A stretch of 64,000 nucleotides of DNA from Vibrio sp. VB16. GTDB lineage: Bacteria > Pseudomonadota > Gammaproteobacteria > Enterobacterales > Vibrionaceae. The notes under the pieces were generated by a model. That model searched no databases. It had not been told where the DNA came from and saw only the letters and a program-made list of their open reading frames with translations. The translations under genes were made by a program, and so were the position numbers. Of this stretch, positions 61,281 to 64,000 are shown piece after piece. Within the stretch, counting starts at the first letter, position 1, and each line of letters begins with the position of its first letter. The stretch spans positions 62,001 to 126,000 of the forward strand of contig NZ_CP087590.1 of NCBI RefSeq assembly GCF_015594925.2. Direction: 5' to 3'.

Positions 61281-61354
61281 AATCGCAAGTTTTTTCGCTC
61301 TCTTATGGTTTTAAATATAAAGTTTTAAAGTAGAAAGATTTTAAAAGGATTTAA

Positions 61355-62263
61355 ATGTTTAAACTAATCACGCCCAAAACAGCAAATCAAATTGCTAAGT
61401 ACTATTATTTTCGGTGGCAGATGCTTCGAGAGCCTCTACGCATGCCTGTGGGCTCCGAACGGGATGAGTTTGACGAGATGAGTCATCATCGTATGATTGT
61501 TGATGGCAGAGGTCGTCCAGTGGCTGTGGGGCGCTTGTACGTGACCTCCGATCATGAAGGACAGATTCGATTTATGGCGGTTAAGCCCAACCGGAGAGAT
61601 AAAGGCGTTGGTTCACTGATCCTTGTGGCACTCGAATCATTTGCTCGCCAAGAAGGTGTAAAGCGGTTGGTTTGTAATGCTCGCCAAGAAGCCATGAGTT
61701 TCTATATAAAAAATGGTTTTGAGAGTCAAGGTGAGATAAGTGGGCAATATGGTGCGAATCGCCACCAGCAGTTGGTAAAACAGCTCGATCCTATGGATAA
61801 TATTTTACGCAGACCAGATTGGTGTGCTGAGTTGCAAGAACGCTGGGAACAGCAAATCCCCATTAGCGACAAAATGGGTATCAAAATAACACAATACACG
61901 GGCTATCAATTCGAGTGTAGTGCGCAATTAAACCCGAACTTAAACCCTAGGAATTCAATGTTTGCTGGTTCCGCCTTTACGTTAGCAACGTTGACAGGTT
62001 GGGGAATGACATGGTTACTGATGAAAGAGCGTGGTCTTAAAGCCGACATTGTGTTGGCGGATAGTAAAGTACGTTACCGTCATCCAGTTGAAGAGACACC
62101 CATTGCCACAACATCCTTAGATGGGATCAGTGGTGACCTAGATCGGTTTGAGAATGGACGAAAGGCTCGAGTTGTCATTAGCGTGACTATTTATAGCGGC
62201 AATGCTGCAGCTGTTGAATTTGTTGGTACCTATATGCTGCTGCCTGAAATACAAGAATCTTAA
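61355..62263 (+). CDS. yiiD: bifunctional GNAT acetyltransferase/thioesterase-like protein (YiiD)
   Basis: Two-domain protein of 302 residues. The N-terminal GNAT fold (about 1-145) has the acetyl-CoA loop VKPNRRDKGVGSLIL; the C-terminal YiiD/hot-dog thioesterase-like domain (about 160-300) has NPRNSMFAGSAFTLATLTGWG. E. coli YiiD (FabY) has the same architecture and follows dtd there too; it can initiate fatty-acid synthesis. Activity here is inferred from homology. The ribosome binding site is AAAGGA. Confidence 0.9.
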   Translation: MFKLITPKTANQIAKYYYFRWQMLREPLRMPVGSERDEFDEMSHHRMIVDGRGRPVAVGRLYVTSDHEGQIRFMAVKPNRRDKGVGSLILVALESFARQEGVKRLVCNARQEAMSFYIKNGFESQGEISGQYGANRHQQLVKQLDPMDNILRRPDWCAELQERWEQQIPISDKMGIKITQYTGYQFECSAQLNPNLNPRNSMFAGSAFTLATLTGWGMTWLLMKERGLKADIVLADSKVRYRHPVEETPIATTSLDGISGDLDRFENGRKARVVISVTIYSGNAAAVEFVGTYMLLPEIQES

Positions 62264-62327
62264 TATAAAGCGACTAAAGCCCTATGGCTGGCTTTATCGC
62301 CAAATAGTGTCACAGTGTTGCGTGGGA

Positions 62328-64000
62328 CTATTTTTTTGGACAAGTATTCTTTTCTTGTCGTGTACCCTTTAACAATTCAAAGCTCTGTTTTATACAGCCA
62401 TCCATTAGCTCAAGTGAAATTGAGTTGTCGTCAGTTTGAACCAAATCAACATTACCTCGTAAGCGTCCGGTAATTCTATCGCCGTTAATTATGATGGGTG
62501 CAATATCGATTCGACCTCTATCAGCTGAAATAGAAAACTCAGAGCTCTCAAATGGTATGATTTCTGGTTGGTCGGACTCGATATCCGGCAATAAAAAGGC
62601 GTCTCTCAGCGAACCGACTAACTGTCCGGTCAAGCTATGTTTCAACATTAACGCGTCTCCACCTAAGCCATTTAAACCAATCTGAAATTCCGCAATAGCT
62701 TCGATGTCGACGGGTAGCGATACCCAATCAGAAAACAGCTCAATGGGTAGGCCGTCCGCGAACGCTTCAAGCCGCCATGGCTGGCTTGGTTGAGAAAGCG
62801 AGTAGCTCGCCGTCGCTTCAATAAGCCCATTCTCTAGGGGAATAAAAGCTTCGTTTAGTTGCCAAATACCTTCTCTACTCTGCATTGTTATGATTGGTTG
62901 GCTTGTGAGAAAACTCTTAAAACTGGCATTGTTAGCCGTGATACTTACTTGCCCATCCCAAAGGCCAACTCGATTTTGTTTGATGAGTGCGAGATGTTTT
63001 CCATCGACTGAGAGACCAGAGAACTGCCAGTTTGGTTGATGAGCGATTTGAACAAACTGTGATCGTCTAATTTTCACATCATCAATAAGTAGCTGATCTA
63101 ATGAGTTTAAATAGTTCTTTATCACAAGAGTGTCTTCTGGCAGTTCGTAGAACCATTTAATGCCATCGATATCCAGGTTTTTGAGATAAACAGAATTTGG
63201 TGTTAATTCGCCGACCATTTTGACAAGCCCCTTCTCGAACTCAAAGCTAAGCGCCTCAATGGAGATCAGGTTATTATCAAAGTAACTTTCAAATGCCGGT
63301 TCTAGCCACAAGTGGTCTAGGTAATTGATGCTTTCTGCGCTGAAAGAAACATAGCTGTCTTTCTGTTGCCAAACCCCGTTTAAAAGGGACAGATTCTCGA
63401 CAGAAAAGTCACCGTTAGTGATTTGGAAATGAGGGGTATCGATAGAGCTACCCAGAATATCAAGGCTATTGAAATGGGTTATCTTATCAACAAGGAACGA
63501 CCAGTCGGATGGTTCGATTTCGTCTTGCTGCTTCATGTTTAACCTAAGTCGGTCTATCGTCGTATTAACGAGCGACCACCCTTCTGAGTATTGTTCTGCT
63601 TGGGTCGAGAAATCGCCTCCCCGCCACTCAAATGAAGCTCCGTAAACCGTGCTATTTTCTGCCTTGTAGTTAGCATCAACTAAAACGTTATTAAATGCTT
63701 CTCTGTGCCAATAAATCTGTTCCGCTGAGAACTGTATTGAACCATAAGGAACTTTCTGACTGTTGTTTAAATAGAGTGGGTTCTCTATCTGAATATTGGT
63801 ATCGCGTGAGATGAAATCACCATCAGAATAATCGAGGTTGGTAATGGCCAACTGATGCAACTTGAGGTTTTCAAATGTTGGAATAGCAGGTAGCCCACTT
63901 TGGAGCAGTAAACCGTTTATCAGAAGGCTATCTATCACAGGCATAGATTCAACAAATGAGTCGGAGTTTATCCAGACATCAACCTGTTCAATATTAATCG
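62328..64000 (-). CDS. AsmA-family protein (3' part, truncated by window edge)
   Basis: The C-terminal 556 or so residues of a large AsmA-like protein. The frame continues open past the Met at 63944 to the window end, so the start is outside. The C-terminal part has beta-strand repeats and the AsmA_C-type segment FSISADRGRIDIAPIIINGDRITGRLRG. AsmA-like proteins bridge the envelope and move phospholipids to the outer membrane. It converges on yiiD. No membrane anchor is seen in the visible portion; it would be at the missing N-terminus. Confidence 0.75.
   Translation of the reverse strand, partial: INIEQVDVWINSDSFVESMPVIDSLLINGLLLQSGLPAIPTFENLKLHQLAITNLDYSDGDFISRDTNIQIENPLYLNNSQKVPYGSIQFSAEQIYWHREAFNNVLVDANYKAENSTVYGASFEWRGGDFSTQAEQYSEGWSLVNTTIDRLRLNMKQQDEIEPSDWSFLVDKITHFNSLDILGSSIDTPHFQITNGDFSVENLSLLNGVWQQKDSYVSFSAESINYLDHLWLEPAFESYFDNNLISIEALSFEFEKGLVKMVGELTPNSVYLKNLDIDGIKWFYELPEDTLVIKNYLNSLDQLLIDDVKIRRSQFVQIAHQPNWQFSGLSVDGKHLALIKQNRVGLWDGQVSITANNASFKSFLTSQPIITMQSREGIWQLNEAFIPLENGLIEATASYSLSQPSQPWRLEAFADGLPIELFSDWVSLPVDIEAIAEFQIGLNGLGGDALMLKHSLTGQLVGSLRDAFLLPDIESDQPEIIPFESSEFSISADRGRIDIAPIIINGDRITGRLRGNVDLVQTDDNSISLELMDGCIKQSFELLKGTRQEKNTCPKK

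Overview
The window reads as chromosome 1 of a Vibrio-like gammaproteobacterium (Vibrionaceae). The evidence is gene order and RNA content. There is a uspA-ftnA-uspB block, a ubiE-ubiJ-ubiB-tatABC / tatD / hemB block, then a RyhB small RNA between hemB and polA, Spot 42 RNA directly after polA, then engB, a di-haem cytochrome c4, yihI, hemN, ntrC-ntrB-glnA, typA, yihY-dtd-yiiD. Base composition is moderately AT-rich throughout. Nearly all of the sequence is chromosomal core; the accessory part is about 8.4-31.9 kb.

Layout. 0-8.4 kb: stress and iron genes (uspA, ftnA, uspB), a BaiN/YhiN flavoprotein, two LysR regulators flanking a stand-alone divergent adenylosuccinate synthetase paralogue, and a YgjV-type membrane protein. 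8.5-20 kb: catabolic cluster 1. It holds a zinc polyol dehydrogenase resembling erythritol/L-threitol dehydrogenase, a LacI-family repressor, a three-gene sugar ABC importer, an L-xylulokinase-like FGGY kinase, an AraD-type 4-epimerase, a second FGGY kinase resembling the L-ribulokinases of lactobacilli, and a convergent HAD phosphatase-YhcH pair. Four copies of a 16-bp palindrome with an ACGT centre mark the LacI regulon. 20.3-31.9 kb: catabolic cluster 2, a yia/sgb-type operon (yiaK, TRAP transporter yiaMNO, sgbE, a YbhA-like phosphatase, yiaL, lyxK, sgbH, yiaJ-type IclR regulator, sgbU). It encodes a complete route from 2,3-diketo-L-gulonate to D-xylulose 5-phosphate and is followed by a dimeric-barrel protein and a FucP-like permease.

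31.9-47 kb: HDOD protein, EamA exporter, rmuC, ubiquinone biosynthesis (ubiE, ubiJ, ubiB), twin-arginine translocase (tatABC, tatD), hemB, RyhB (Fur box over its promoter), polA and Spot 42. A likely further small RNA ends just before engB. 47-64 kb: engB, cytochrome c4, a methyltransferase, yihI, a DUF2489 protein, hemN, the nitrogen regulon ntrC-ntrB-glnA (sigma-54 promoter and NtrC sites visible), typA, an AAA ATPase, yihY, dtd, yiiD and the 3' part of an AsmA-like gene that runs off the window.

How the parts work together: the two catabolic clusters converge on L-ribulose 5-phosphate and D-xylulose 5-phosphate and carry paired paralogues (two AraD, two LyxK, two YhcH, two HAD phosphatases). 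Cluster 1 lacks the L-xylulose-5-phosphate 3-epimerase that cluster 2 supplies (sgbU), so they may cooperate. The best candidate for an undescribed system is cluster 1, an ABC-fed pentitol or tetritol pathway with two different ketose kinases.
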